A stretch of 55,243 bases of DNA, taken from positions 1 to 55,243 of the forward strand of contig SUYO01000005.1 in assembly GCA_015060385.1 (NCBI GenBank), given 5' to 3'. Origin of the DNA: Bacteroidales bacterium. Lineage in GTDB: Bacteria > Bacteroidota > Bacteroidia > Bacteroidales > UBA932. A program made the translations under genes and the position numbers. The notes under the pieces are model-generated. The model worked only from the letters and a program-made list of their open reading frames with translations, ran no database searches and was not told where the DNA came from. Below are positions 24,088-33,778 of this stretch, piece by piece (the first letter of the stretch is position 1; each line of letters starts with the position of its first letter).

Positions 24088-25629
24088 TTATTTGAGTGCT
24101 TTGTTCAACATGTAGTAAACCTCGTTGATCCTCATGTCTCTCTTGAAGTTAGAGATTGTAGTGTCATCGTTGATGACGAGCATCTCCACGTCAGCGATCT
24201 CTGCATAGTCCTCCCAGTATTCTGTAGTAAGGTCATATGAGAAGCTTGTGTGGTGTGTACCGCCGGCAAGCATCCATGCTGCAGCGCCTACCTCGAAGCT
24301 TGGCTTAGGAATCCAGAGAGCGGATGCAACAGGAAGCTTAGGAAGCGGCTTTGACTCGATGCACCTTACCTCGTTCACGATGAGGCGGAAACGGTTGCCC
24401 ATGTCTACAACTGTAGCAGCAACGCCGTCGCCTGTCTTGCTTGTGAACACCAGACGTGCGGTCTGGGTCTTGCGGACACCGATACCGAGGTGGTGAACCT
24501 CAAGCTTCGGCTTCTCAGCTGCGATTGCAGGGCTGATCTCAAGCATATGTGCCTGAAGGAGCGCAGAGTTTGCACCGTCGAAGTGGATGGTGTAGTCCTC
24601 GAGGAATGAAGATCCCTTAGGAAGGCCCTGACCCATGTACCATGCCGTACGCACGAGAGCGGCTGTCTTCCAGTCACCTTCTCCACCGAAACCGTAACCG
24701 TCAGCCATGAGACGCTGCGAAGCGAGACCAGGGATCTGATCGAAGCCCTTGCCTGTCTCCTCTACGTTCACGTCACCGAGGTCATCGAAGTTCGATGTGA
24801 ATGCCTTTGCACCGTAAGCCTCGAGAACAGCACGGAGGGTAAGCTCAGCCTTAGCGGAGTTCCATACCTTCCTGTAAGCCTCAGTAGTCTTGTCCTCAAG
24901 CTCAGGAGCATGGTCATACTCATTGAAATATACCGCCACGAGCTCGTCTACAGCCTTGTCCTCTACCTTCTCGAAGTAAGTCATCACCTCGCTGAAAGGA
25001 ACATAGTCCACATGGAAACCGAAACGGATCTCAGCCTCTACCTTGTCACCGTCTGTAACGGCTACGTTGTTCATCTGGTCTCCGAAACGGATGATCCTCA
25101 TGTCCTGTGAATCTGCCCATGCTGCTGCAACTCTCTGCCATACGGCGATGCGCTCGAGGGTCTTAGGATCCTGCCAGTGGCCTACGACTGTCTTGCGGCC
25201 CTTGCGGAGGCGTGAGAGGATGTGTGCATACTCCCTGTCGCCGTGTGCGCTCTGGTTGAGGTTCATGAAGTCCATGTCCATAGTGTCCCAAGGAATCTCC
25301 TTGTTGAACTGGGTGTGGAGGTGGAGAAGAGGCTTGCGGAGGATCTGCATGCCGTGGATCCACATCTTTGCAGGAGAGAATGTATGCATCCATGTGATCA
25401 CACCGACGCACTTCTTGTCTGCCTCTGCAGCCATCATGAGGTCAGCTACCTCCTTTGAAGAATTTGCTGTACCCTTGTAGACTACCTTTACAGGAAGAAG
25501 GCCTGAAGCATTCATTCCGTCTACCATTGCTGATGAGTGGCCGTCAACCTGTACCACTGCATCGCCTCCGTAAAGGAGCTGAGCTCCTGTTACGAACCAT
25601 ATCTCGTGATTTTCAAATGCTTTGATCAT
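24088..25629 (-). CDS. araA: L-arabinose isomerase
   Basis: 513 residues; converts L-arabinose to L-ribulose in the cytosol with Mn2+. Recognised by VTGAQLLYGGDA at the N-terminus, GFGGEGDWKTAALVR and SSFLEDYTIHFDG (active-site Glu residues), EVHHLGIG and AGGTHHTSFSYDL (metal-binding His). Normal length. Central gene of the operon, 21 bases after araD. Confidence 0.97.
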   Translation of the reverse strand: MIKAFENHEIWFVTGAQLLYGGDAVVQVDGHSSAMVDGMNASGLLPVKVVYKGTANSSKEVADLMMAAEADKKCVGVITWMHTFSPAKMWIHGMQILRKPLLHLHTQFNKEIPWDTMDMDFMNLNQSAHGDREYAHILSRLRKGRKTVVGHWQDPKTLERIAVWQRVAAAWADSQDMRIIRFGDQMNNVAVTDGDKVEAEIRFGFHVDYVPFSEVMTYFEKVEDKAVDELVAVYFNEYDHAPELEDKTTEAYRKVWNSAKAELTLRAVLEAYGAKAFTSNFDDLGDVNVEETGKGFDQIPGLASQRLMADGYGFGGEGDWKTAALVRTAWYMGQGLPKGSSFLEDYTIHFDGANSALLQAHMLEISPAIAAEKPKLEVHHLGIGVRKTQTARLVFTSKTGDGVAATVVDMGNRFRLIVNEVRCIESKPLPKLPVASALWIPKPSFEVGAAAWMLAGGTHHTSFSYDLTTEYWEDYAEIADVEMLVINDDTTISNFKRDMRINEVYYMLNKALK

Positions 25630-25650
25630 ATCTGATTAAATGTTAAAGTG

Positions 25651-26343
25651 TTATTTCTTTTTCTGTCCGTAGTATGCGTTAGGACCATGCTTGCGGTTGA
25701 AGTGCTTCTCGATGAGAAGGTCGTTCATGGTCAGGTTCGGATTCACGCCGTATGCTATGTACGCCATCTTCGCCACCTGCTCCATGACGACAGCATTGTG
25801 GACCGCGTCAAATCCGTCCTTTCCCCATGAGAATGGACCATGGTTCTTCACGAGCACGCCAGGAGTATGGACAGGATTCATACCCTCGAAACGCTTGATG
25901 ATCACGTTTCCGGTCTCGAGTTCATATGCGCCCTTCACCTCTGCCTCGGTCATGCTTTCGGTGCATGGGATGGCGTTGTGGAAGTAGTCGGCATGGGTCG
26001 TTCCGATGTTAGGGATGTCCTTTCCGGCCTGTGCCCATGCTGTGGCATATGTAGAGTGTGTATGTACGACACCTCCGATCTCAGGCCATGCCCTGTAGAG
26101 GGCAAGGTGGGTCGGAGTGTCGGAAGAAGGATTGAGGTCTCCCTCGACGATGTTTCCGTCGAGGTCGACCACAACCATATCTTCAGGTTTCATGTTGTCA
26201 TATGAGACACCGCTCGGCTTGATGACTACCAGACCGGTCTGGCGGTCGATGGCAGACACATTGCCCCAGGTGAAGATGACAAGTCCGTGCTGGACAAGTT
26301 CGAGATTGGCCTTGCAGACCTTTACCTTGAGTTCTTCCAACAT
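25651..26343 (-). CDS. araD: L-ribulose-5-phosphate 4-epimerase
   Basis: 230 residues, class II aldolase fold; converts L-ribulose-5-phosphate to D-xylulose-5-phosphate, the entry to the pentose phosphate pathway. Zinc-binding His residues are in [14 protein letters not shown] and [19 protein letters not shown] and the C-terminal HGPNAYYGQ are typical. It follows the symporter gene after one base. Confidence 0.95.
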   Translation of the reverse strand: MLEELKVKVCKANLELVQHGLVIFTWGNVSAIDRQTGLVVIKPSGVSYDNMKPEDMVVVDLDGNIVEGDLNPSSDTPTHLALYRAWPEIGGVVHTHSTYATAWAQAGKDIPNIGTTHADYFHNAIPCTESMTEAEVKGAYELETGNVIIKRFEGMNPVHTPGVLVKNHGPFSWGKDGFDAVHNAVVMEQVAKMAYIAYGVNPNLTMNDLLIEKHFNRKHGPNAYYGQKKK

Positions 26344-26344
26344 A

Positions 26345-28330
26345 TTACCAGAGTGCTACGTAAAGAATAACAATGATTACAGCGATTGCAAGAGCACCCC
26401 ATGCATATTCCTTGCTTGTCTCGAAGAGCTTGAGGTCAAGTGCAGAACCCTTAGGGTCCATCTTCTTGTCGTTAGCGTCTGACCAGAGCCATACAGCGTT
26501 GCAGCCCACGAGGACTCCGAAGAAGAAGAATGCCTGGAATCCGATATCGTTCAGATAAGCGATGAAGCTTGTGTCAGGAGTAGCTGTCTCAGGAAGGCAT
26601 GCGCCCCAGATTGTAACGACAGCAGCGATGAAGATGAAGAATACGCCGGCACCGCCGAGGATCTTCGCCCACTTGATCATCGATGCCTTGTCCTTCTGTT
26701 CAGGAAGTTCGCAAGAGATGAACTTCTTGTCGATGAGCGAGATGATGATGAACATTGTGACGAGGATCATGAACACATAACCTGCACGGAGCTGGAAGGC
26801 AACATCAGGCATTGTGAGCTTGAAGAGGACTCCGAGAGGAATCGTAGCGATTGCAGACCATACTGCAGCCTTATTGGAAGCACGCTTCCAGAGAAGTCCG
26901 AGACCGAATACGACCACGATACCAGGATAGATGAATCCTGAGTACTCCTGGATGTACTGGAACGCCTGGTCGAGACCGCCGAGGAGAGGCTTCACGGTGA
27001 TAGCTGCGATGACGAGGGCTACAAGCGAAGTGAGACGACCCACGTTCACGAGCTTCTTGTCACCGGCGTTAGGGTTGATGTACTTCTTGTAGATATCCAT
27101 TGTGAAGAGGGTCGAAGTCGAGTTGAACATCGAAGCGAGCGATGAAATGATCGCTGCTGCGAGGGCTGCGAACGAGAGACCCTTCACTACAGGAGGTGCG
27201 AAGTTACGGATGAGCCATGGATAGGCGTCATCAGCCACATTGATCGATCCCTGGAGCATTGTGAACTGGTCTGCGTTCTGTGTCATGTAGTATGCACATA
27301 CGCCTGGAAGCACAACGATGAAAGGAATGAGGAGCTTGAGGAGACCAGCGAAGATGAGACCCTTCTGAGCCTCGTTGATGCTCTTTGCTGCAAGACCCTT
27401 CTGGATGATGTACTGGTTGAAGCCCCAGTAACCGAGGTTTGTAAGCCAGAGGGCACCTACAAGGGCAACGAGACCAGGCACGTTAGCAAATGCATCAGGG
27501 TTATGAGACTGCTGGATCACAAGATGGAAATGGGTATCCTTCGCGTAATCGCCTGTTGTGAGGGTTGTATATACATTGCGGAGACCTTCCATTACAGCAC
27601 CGTCGCCGGCAGCCTTGAGGGCGAAGAACGCAGTGATGAGACCGCCGCCCACGAGGAATACAACCTGCATCACGTCAGTCCATGCAACAGATGCAAGACC
27701 GCCGTAGATAGAGTAGATACCTGCGATGAGGAAGAGGAATACCACGATCACCATCCTCATGGAGATCATTGTCTCGCCGAATGATATGAACACGCCCTGG
27801 AGTCCGAGGATCTGCTCGATTGCTAGAGCTCCGAGCCATGCAACCGAAGTAAGGTTCACGAAAACATAAAGGAAAAGCCAGAGGATAGAGAATGCGAGAC
27901 CCACACCGTCGCTGTACCTCTCGCGGAGGAACTGAGGGATTGTGAAGATCTTTCTCTTGAGCATCACCGGAAGGAGGAACTTACCGATCACCACCAGTGT
28001 GATTGCCGCCATGATCTCATATGCCGCAGTTGCGATACCGTCACGGAAACCGGTTCCGGACATACCGATGAACTGCTCCGCAGAGATGTTCGCTGCGATG
28101 AGAGAGGCACCTACTGCCCACCATGTCAATGTGTTGCCGGCGAGGAAGTAGTCGTTAGCACTTTTCTCTTCACCTTTTTTCGTGCGGCCGAGGAAAAGGC
28201 CGAGGCCGACAAGGACTACAAGATAGATGACCAGAATGACAAGGTCGATCGTCTTGAATCCTGACGCACCGATGGCGGCACCGAGGTCGATCGACCTCAT
28301 TGTCTCGCCGAATTGCTGTACAAAATTCAT
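26345..28330 (-). CDS. Sodium/sugar symporter (SSS family), probable L-arabinose importer
   Basis: A 661-residue inner-membrane protein with about 14 helices of the LeuT-fold SSS family. The sodium-site region [25 protein letters not shown] (in part) and [21 protein letters not shown] match sugar-transporting members. The substrate is inferred from its place at the head of the araD-araA-araB-galM genes. It begins 37 bases after the tryptophanase stop, in an A/T-rich gap with no evident -7 box or strong terminator. Confidence 0.9.
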   Translation of the reverse strand: MNFVQQFGETMRSIDLGAAIGASGFKTIDLVILVIYLVVLVGLGLFLGRTKKGEEKSANDYFLAGNTLTWWAVGASLIAANISAEQFIGMSGTGFRDGIATAAYEIMAAITLVVIGKFLLPVMLKRKIFTIPQFLRERYSDGVGLAFSILWLFLYVFVNLTSVAWLGALAIEQILGLQGVFISFGETMISMRMVIVVFLFLIAGIYSIYGGLASVAWTDVMQVVFLVGGGLITAFFALKAAGDGAVMEGLRNVYTTLTTGDYAKDTHFHLVIQQSHNPDAFANVPGLVALVGALWLTNLGYWGFNQYIIQKGLAAKSINEAQKGLIFAGLLKLLIPFIVVLPGVCAYYMTQNADQFTMLQGSINVADDAYPWLIRNFAPPVVKGLSFAALAAAIISSLASMFNSTSTLFTMDIYKKYINPNAGDKKLVNVGRLTSLVALVIAAITVKPLLGGLDQAFQYIQEYSGFIYPGIVVVFGLGLLWKRASNKAAVWSAIATIPLGVLFKLTMPDVAFQLRAGYVFMILVTMFIIISLIDKKFISCELPEQKDKASMIKWAKILGGAGVFFIFIAAVVTIWGACLPETATPDTSFIAYLNDIGFQAFFFFGVLVGCNAVWLWSDANDKKMDPKGSALDLKLFETSKEYAWGALAIAVIIVILYVALW

Positions 28331-28367
28331 AATTAGTTGATTATTAGTTAATTATTAATTTTTAAGA

Positions 28368-29744
28368 TTATCCGAGTCTCTCAAGTTTCACAGTGAAGTG
28401 GCGCATGAGCTCAGTCTCCCATACGATCTTCACACCGCGTGTGATCTCGTGACGGCGGTCGTAGACGTTCTTGAGGGCCGCAGCGATCACGTCCATATGG
28501 TTGTTTGTGTAAACTCTTCTGGCAATGCAGAGACGGAGAAGGTCAAGGCCTCCGAAACGGTTCTCGCGGGTCACAGGGTCACGGTCGGCAAGGATGTAGC
28601 CGATCTCGCAGCCGCGTACTCCGGCCTCGATGTAAAGCTCGATTGCAAGAGTCTGTGCAGGGAACTCCTCCTTAGGGATCTGGTCAAGGACACGGTCAGC
28701 GTCGATGAAGAGGGCGTGTCCGCCGACAGGACGCTGGTAAGGGATTCCGTACTCGTCAAGCTTTGCAGCAAGATACTGTACCTGGCGGATACGTGTCTCG
28801 ATTGTCTCGAGCTCGGTGTTCTCGTCAAGACCAACTGCGAGGGCAGCCATGTCACGGCCGTTCATACCACCGTATGTAAGGAAGCCTTCGAAAGGAATAC
28901 AGAACTTCTTCGCACCCTCGTACCAGTCCTCGTGGCGTGTAGCGATGAAACCACCCATGTTCACGAGACCGTCCTTCTTTGAAGACATCGTCATACCGTC
29001 CGCATACGAGAACATCTCCTTGCAGATTTCCTTGATCGACTTGTCTGCATAACCTTCCTCACGGGTGCGGATGAAGTATGCGTTCTCCACGAAACGTGCA
29101 GAGTCAAAGATCACCCTCTTTCCGTATCTGTCGGCGATTGCACGTACCTCACGAAGGTTCTGCATAGATACAGGCTGACCTCCGGCTGTGTTGTTGGTGA
29201 TTGTAACAATGATGAAAGGAACGAGCTCAGCCTTCTCAGCGAGCACCTTCTCAAGCTTCTTCGGATCTACATTTCCCTTGAAAGGAACCTCAAGCTGGGT
29301 ATCCTTAGCCTCGTCGACAGTACAGTCCACTGCAAATGCCTTGCGGCTCTCGATATGACCCTTGGTGGTATCGAAATGAGAGTTGCCGGGAACTACTGCG
29401 TCTGCCTTCACAAGGTGGCTGAAAAGCACGTTCTCGGCAGCACGGCCCTGATGGGTAGGGATGACATATTCGAATCCTGTGATTCTGGTGATGGTGTCCT
29501 TGAGCTGGAAGAATGACGATGAACCTGCGTAGCTCTCATCGCCCATCATCATCGCAGCCCACTGGCGGTCGCTCATTGCGCCTGTACCTGAGTCTGTGAG
29601 ACAGTCGATGTAGACCTGGTCCGACTTAAGCTGGAAGAGGTTGTAGTCTGCTTCCTTGATCCACTGTTCGCGCTCTTCGCGAGTACTCTTGCGAAGGGGC
29701 TCCACCATTTTGATCTTGTACGATTCTGCAAAAGGTAATTCCAT
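28368..29744 (-). CDS. tnaA: Tryptophanase (tryptophan indole-lyase)
   Basis: 458 residues, PLP-dependent beta-eliminating lyase that splits L-tryptophan into indole, pyruvate and ammonium. The PLP lysine lies in MTMSSKKDGLVNMGG near residue 255, with PTHQGRAAENVLFSHL and FDSARFVENAYFI as cofactor and substrate regions. At the C-terminus, MRHFTVKLE has His where tyrosine phenol-lyases have Phe, which favours tryptophanase. No leader peptide like E. coli TnaC is seen upstream. A TATCTTTA sequence on the minus strand at about 29797-29804 is a weak -7 candidate. Confidence 0.93.
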   Translation of the reverse strand: MELPFAESYKIKMVEPLRKSTREEREQWIKEADYNLFQLKSDQVYIDCLTDSGTGAMSDRQWAAMMMGDESYAGSSSFFQLKDTITRITGFEYVIPTHQGRAAENVLFSHLVKADAVVPGNSHFDTTKGHIESRKAFAVDCTVDEAKDTQLEVPFKGNVDPKKLEKVLAEKAELVPFIIVTITNNTAGGQPVSMQNLREVRAIADRYGKRVIFDSARFVENAYFIRTREEGYADKSIKEICKEMFSYADGMTMSSKKDGLVNMGGFIATRHEDWYEGAKKFCIPFEGFLTYGGMNGRDMAALAVGLDENTELETIETRIRQVQYLAAKLDEYGIPYQRPVGGHALFIDADRVLDQIPKEEFPAQTLAIELYIEAGVRGCEIGYILADRDPVTRENRFGGLDLLRLCIARRVYTNNHMDVIAAALKNVYDRRHEITRGVKIVWETELMRHFTVKLERLG

Positions 29745-29836
29745 GATTATCAGTAATTTTAGTGTTATTATTATGATTTATTGATTTTTCCAATCGATAA
29801 AGATAATCATTTTTTACCTCATAAAAGATAAATCTT

Positions 29837-30970
29837 TTATTTTTTAACGAAATACCTGGTCCTTAGCCAGGAAGCATAGAAAGGGTCGGCAATGGATATC
29901 CTTCCGTCGATGCTGCATACGAGCCCTTTCTCAAGCAGGGCGGTCTTGGACCTGGAAGCCGAGGTTGCGGAGGTGATATGATGACGGTGCAGTACTTCCG
30001 AGGTGCTTATAACGGTCTCGCCTGCGAGTACTGCATGGAGATAGCAGAGCTGCTGGGTTGTCAGGGAAGCAGTCAGATTCTCGTAGACAAGCCCCATCTG
30101 GTCTACAAGGATTTCATGTGCCTGAAGGATGATCTCCCTTGAGCATACGACCGAAGACACCAGCCATGACTGGTGAGCAAGCTGCTGGACACACTGAGGA
30201 TGATTTTCGGCAAGTTCCGCTATCAGCGTCGCATTGTCGATATCTATGAACTTTGCGCTGTCGGCAAATCGTTCGCGGACGAATGCAGCCATCTCGGAAG
30301 TACTGATCTTTCCTAGCCTTAGGATGTCGCCGAAGCGGAAGAACATAGGGGTTGAAGAAACAAACTTTTCGATAACTGACAACGGGGACGAAGTAATGCA
30401 GTAAGCTACACCCTTGTGACTTTTCCATCTCTGTCCGAAGCGTTGCAGAAGGGTATCCGGGTCAGAAAAGAAAGATACGGCATGCAGATCCTCGATGCAC
30501 ACCACGAGCTTGATACCCTTGTCTTTGGCCACTGTACACGGGAGGTCGACAAGATAATCCTGGTTTCTCCTGATGTCCTCCCAGTCGAAATCGACATACA
30601 GACTGTCGACGCTGTCCGACCCGAAGCTTATCCTCGGGCGGAAGCCTGTAAAATACCGGCCCACATTGTCCAGTACCTCCTTCTGGGTGGATGATACTGC
30701 CCTAAGGATGCCACAGACAAGAAGTTCATAAAACCTCTCCTCATTCCTGACGTTGGAAAGGTCGACATAGGCAAACCGGAGGGCTCTTTCCTTGTGGAAG
30801 GCCACCTTCGCCGCCTGACGCACAAGGGAGGATTTACCCCATCCCTGAGGCGCAAGAATTGCAGTGTTTGTGAGGAAGACAAAGTCTGATGAAAGCTTCT
30901 TGATTTCGGTTTCTCTGCCGACGAAATGTATATCTTGAGCTATTCCGTTATAATTGAATATCTTATCCAT
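29837..30970 (-). CDS. AAA/STAND-like ATPase with C-terminal winged helix
   Basis: 377 residues. Walker A is APQGWGKSS (40-48), Walker B is LVVCIEDLH (about 160-168) and a sensor-like CITSSP follows. The final about 90 residues resemble a winged helix (TTQQLCYLHAVLAG, then a recognition helix and IADPFYASWL). This is the layout of the archaeal-type ATPase/DUF234-like family, whose roles are mostly unknown; defence, toxin or regulatory functions are proposed for relatives. Single gene with its own promoter, and an unusual hairpin covering the leader and start codon. Confidence 0.8.
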   Translation of the reverse strand: MDKIFNYNGIAQDIHFVGRETEIKKLSSDFVFLTNTAILAPQGWGKSSLVRQAAKVAFHKERALRFAYVDLSNVRNEERFYELLVCGILRAVSSTQKEVLDNVGRYFTGFRPRISFGSDSVDSLYVDFDWEDIRRNQDYLVDLPCTVAKDKGIKLVVCIEDLHAVSFFSDPDTLLQRFGQRWKSHKGVAYCITSSPLSVIEKFVSSTPMFFRFGDILRLGKISTSEMAAFVRERFADSAKFIDIDNATLIAELAENHPQCVQQLAHQSWLVSSVVCSREIILQAHEILVDQMGLVYENLTASLTTQQLCYLHAVLAGETVISTSEVLHRHHITSATSASRSKTALLEKGLVCSIDGRISIADPFYASWLRTRYFVKK

Positions 30971-30994
30971 TGTAGAAACATATAATTTCTACAA
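30970..30994 (-). promoter_or_regulatory. Leader hairpin ending at the ATPase start codon
   Basis: Nine-base arms TTGTAGAAA and TTTCTACAA are separated by seven bases. On the minus strand the stem starts inside the -7 box and ends on the A of the ATG. It could be an operator palindrome or an RNA stem touching the start codon. Confidence 0.6.
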
Positions 30995-31023
30995 ATGTAA
31001 TACAATTTATGTATTTACACAAA
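30992..31023 (-). promoter_or_regulatory. Promoter of the ATPase gene (TTTG-N20-TACATTTG)
   Basis: Minus strand: -33 TTTG at 31023-31020 and -7 TACATTTG at 30999-30992, spacing 20. The palindrome TTTACAcaaatTGTAAA at 31014-31030 overlaps the -33 element and is a candidate operator. Confidence 0.7.
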
Positions 31024-31049
31024 TTGTAAATCAAATTTTGTAAAGGATT

Positions 31050-33719
31050 TTAGTTCAGTCCCATTTTTTCCTTCATGCTCCTGAGAACATCGAACGCCTG
31101 AAGTGGAGTAAGGTTGTTAAGGTCTACCGAATCGAGGTCATCCTTGAGGGAAGAAAGCAGAGGATCTTCAAGCTGGAAGAAAGACAACTGGAGCGATCCG
31201 TCGCTCTCTACACGACCTTCCCTGACGTTGTGAGGCTTCTGCATCCTGGCTGTCCTTTTCGACCGGACAGTCACTCCGTCTCCGCTCTTCGCAATTGCGT
31301 CATCGCCAGCCTCGAGCGAAGCGAGAGTCTTTTCTGCAGACTCGAGTACCTGCTTAGGCATGCCGGCCATTCTTGCAACATGCAGACCGAAGCTGTGGGC
31401 AACTCCTCCCTCTACCAGCTTGCGTAGGAAAATGACGTTCTTTCCTACTTCCTTGACGGCAATATGGAAATTGCGGACCCTGCCGTAAATCTTCTCGAGA
31501 TCGTTGAGCTCGTGATAATGGGTCGCAAACAGGGTCTTCGCTCCGTCTCCGTACTCATGAATATATTCCACAATAGCCCTGGCGATGGACATACCGTCAT
31601 AAGTGGATGTTCCGCGACCAATCTCGTCGAGAAGGACGAGGGAGCGGGACGAAAGATTATGGAGGATCATCGAGGTCTCCAACATCTCCACCATGAAGGT
31701 GGACTCACCGCGGGATATGTTGTCTGACGCACCCACACGGGTGAATATCTTGTCACAATAGCCGATTTCCGCGGAATCTGCGGGAACAAATGATCCTACC
31801 TGGGCCATAAGAACTATAAGGGCGGTCTGTCTGAGAAGAGCGGACTTACCGGCCATGTTTGGTCCGGTAAGGATAATGACCTGCTGCTTCTGATCATCAA
31901 GATACACATCGTTCGGAACGAATTCTTCTCCAGCTGGCATGAGGGCTTCGATGACAGGATGGCGGCCCTTGGTTATTGAAATGCTCCTGCCGTCATTCAT
32001 CTTAGGACGACAGTACCTGTTAGAGCATGCGAGATCAGCAAAACCGGAAAGCACGTCAAGGCGGGCAAGTATCCTGCAGTTCTTCTGGATTCCCGCGATA
32101 TTTGACTGTATCCGGGCAACAAGGTCTGCATATAGCTGGGTTTCAAGCACATATATCCTTTCTTCTGCTCCGAGGATCTTCTGTTCATACTCCTTGAGTT
32201 CTTCGGTAATATATCTCTCTGCATTTACCAGAGTCTGCTTTCGTATCCATTCCTGCGGAACCTTGTCCTTATGGGAATTGCGGACCTCAAGATAGTATCC
32301 GAAGACTGAGTTGTATCCTATCTTAAGGGAAGGGATCTGAGTACGTTCGGTCTCGCGCTCCTGAATCTTAAGCAGATAATCCTTTCCGTTTCTTGCTATG
32401 TCCCTGAGTTCGTCGAGTTCATCAGAAACGCCCGAAGCGATTACATCTCCCTTTCCTACAGCAGCTGCGGTCTCAGGGTGCATCGTACGCGTGATATAGT
32501 CGAGAAGTTCGCGGCAATCAGTAATGGATCCCATCATTTCGTCGAGTGGTGCGACTCCCCTGCCGCTGCAGAGCTTCATGATAGGTTCTGTCTGGCTTAG
32601 ACCTCTTCTGAGCTGCATGACCTCTCTAGGCATTATCTTGCCGGCCGCAGCCCTTGAGATTATTCTTTCAAGGTCACCTATATCTCCTACCATGGTCTGG
32701 AGTCTTGAAAGATCTTCCTGATTATCAACGAAATACTGTACTACCGAATGTCTTGCGTCGAGTTCGTCAAGATCCATTACCGGCATCGAAAGCCATGTCC
32801 TCAGCATTCGGGCTCCCATCGGAGAGGAACATTTGTCCATGATTTCGACCAGAGATGTACCTTCCTTTCCGGCAGTTGACGAGAATATCTCGAGATTTCG
32901 GAAGGTGAAGCGGTCCATCCATACGAATGAACCCTCGTCAATTCTGGAAATGGAACATATGTTTGCAAGCGAAGAATGGTGGGTCTGTTCAAGATATATG
33001 AGAAGCGCACCTGCAGAAGTGACGCCAAGAGGATAGGTGTCTACGGCAAAGCCCTTAAGGGAATCTACTTTGAGCTGTCTTGCAAGCTTGGTGACGGAGT
33101 TATCATAGATGAAGGCCCATTCCTCAAGGGTAGAGATGTAGAAACTGTCCCCGTAGCGTTCCCTGACGCCTTTTTCATATCCCCTCGGTACAAGAAGTTC
33201 CTTAGGAGCGAATGAACTAAGCAGGGTTCCTATGTAATCAAGGGAACCTTCGGCAATCTGAAAGGTACCTGTCGATACATCGAGAAAGGCAACTCCACAT
33301 CTGTCCTTGTTAAATGTAAGACCTGCAATATAGTTATGTTCCTTCTGCTCGAGAAGCTGCTCGTTGAAGGCAACACCAGGGGTCACAAGTTCGGTGACTC
33401 CCCTCTTGACTATGTTCTTAGTGAGCTTAGGGTCTTCAAGCTGGTCGCAGACTGCAACCTTGTATCCTGCACGGACAAGTCTTGGCAGATAGGTCTCCAG
33501 GGAATGGAACGGGAACCCAGCCATAGGCATAGCTCCCGGAGTTGCACTTGATCGCTTTGTCAGCACAATTCCAAGAACCTTGCTCGCTATAAGTGCATCG
33601 TCACCGTATGTTTCATAGAAATCTCCGCATCTGAAAAGCAGTACTGCCTCAGGGTAATCAGCCTTGAAGGAGAAAAACTGCTTCATCATCGGGGTCTCCG
33701 TGTGTTTCTTCTCTGCCAT
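31050..33719 (-). CDS. mutS: DNA mismatch repair protein MutS
   Basis: 889 residues. Recognises mismatches and starts repair. The N-terminal mismatch domain has the Phe-x-Glu region in QFFSFKADYPEAVLLFRCGDFYE; the connector, lever and clamp regions follow; the ABC-type ATPase has Walker A GPNMAGKS at about 617-624 and a signature-type region ending in LDEIGRGTSTYDG. The C-terminal HTH and a short acidic tail are present. Normal MutS1 length. Divergent from the glycosyltransferase gene with facing promoters. Confidence 0.97.
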   Translation of the reverse strand: MAEKKHTETPMMKQFFSFKADYPEAVLLFRCGDFYETYGDDALIASKVLGIVLTKRSSATPGAMPMAGFPFHSLETYLPRLVRAGYKVAVCDQLEDPKLTKNIVKRGVTELVTPGVAFNEQLLEQKEHNYIAGLTFNKDRCGVAFLDVSTGTFQIAEGSLDYIGTLLSSFAPKELLVPRGYEKGVRERYGDSFYISTLEEWAFIYDNSVTKLARQLKVDSLKGFAVDTYPLGVTSAGALLIYLEQTHHSSLANICSISRIDEGSFVWMDRFTFRNLEIFSSTAGKEGTSLVEIMDKCSSPMGARMLRTWLSMPVMDLDELDARHSVVQYFVDNQEDLSRLQTMVGDIGDLERIISRAAAGKIMPREVMQLRRGLSQTEPIMKLCSGRGVAPLDEMMGSITDCRELLDYITRTMHPETAAAVGKGDVIASGVSDELDELRDIARNGKDYLLKIQERETERTQIPSLKIGYNSVFGYYLEVRNSHKDKVPQEWIRKQTLVNAERYITEELKEYEQKILGAEERIYVLETQLYADLVARIQSNIAGIQKNCRILARLDVLSGFADLACSNRYCRPKMNDGRSISITKGRHPVIEALMPAGEEFVPNDVYLDDQKQQVIILTGPNMAGKSALLRQTALIVLMAQVGSFVPADSAEIGYCDKIFTRVGASDNISRGESTFMVEMLETSMILHNLSSRSLVLLDEIGRGTSTYDGMSIARAIVEYIHEYGDGAKTLFATHYHELNDLEKIYGRVRNFHIAVKEVGKNVIFLRKLVEGGVAHSFGLHVARMAGMPKQVLESAEKTLASLEAGDDAIAKSGDGVTVRSKRTARMQKPHNVREGRVESDGSLQLSFFQLEDPLLSSLKDDLDSVDLNNLTPLQAFDVLRSMKEKMGLN

Positions 33720-33742
33720 AAAAGTGTATTTTCGTAATCCGA

Positions 33743-33769
33743 CAAAGTTACAGATTTTTTTTAACTTTG
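33743..33769. promoter_or_regulatory. Facing promoters of mutS and the glycosyltransferase
   Basis: TAACTTTG boxes occur on both strands: minus at 33743-33750 (24 bases from the mutS start) and plus at 33762-33769 (nine bases from the ATG at 33779). The divergent transcription starts would overlap, and the plus transcript would have a leader of only a few bases. Confidence 0.6.
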
Positions 33770-33778
33770 TGAGTTGCT

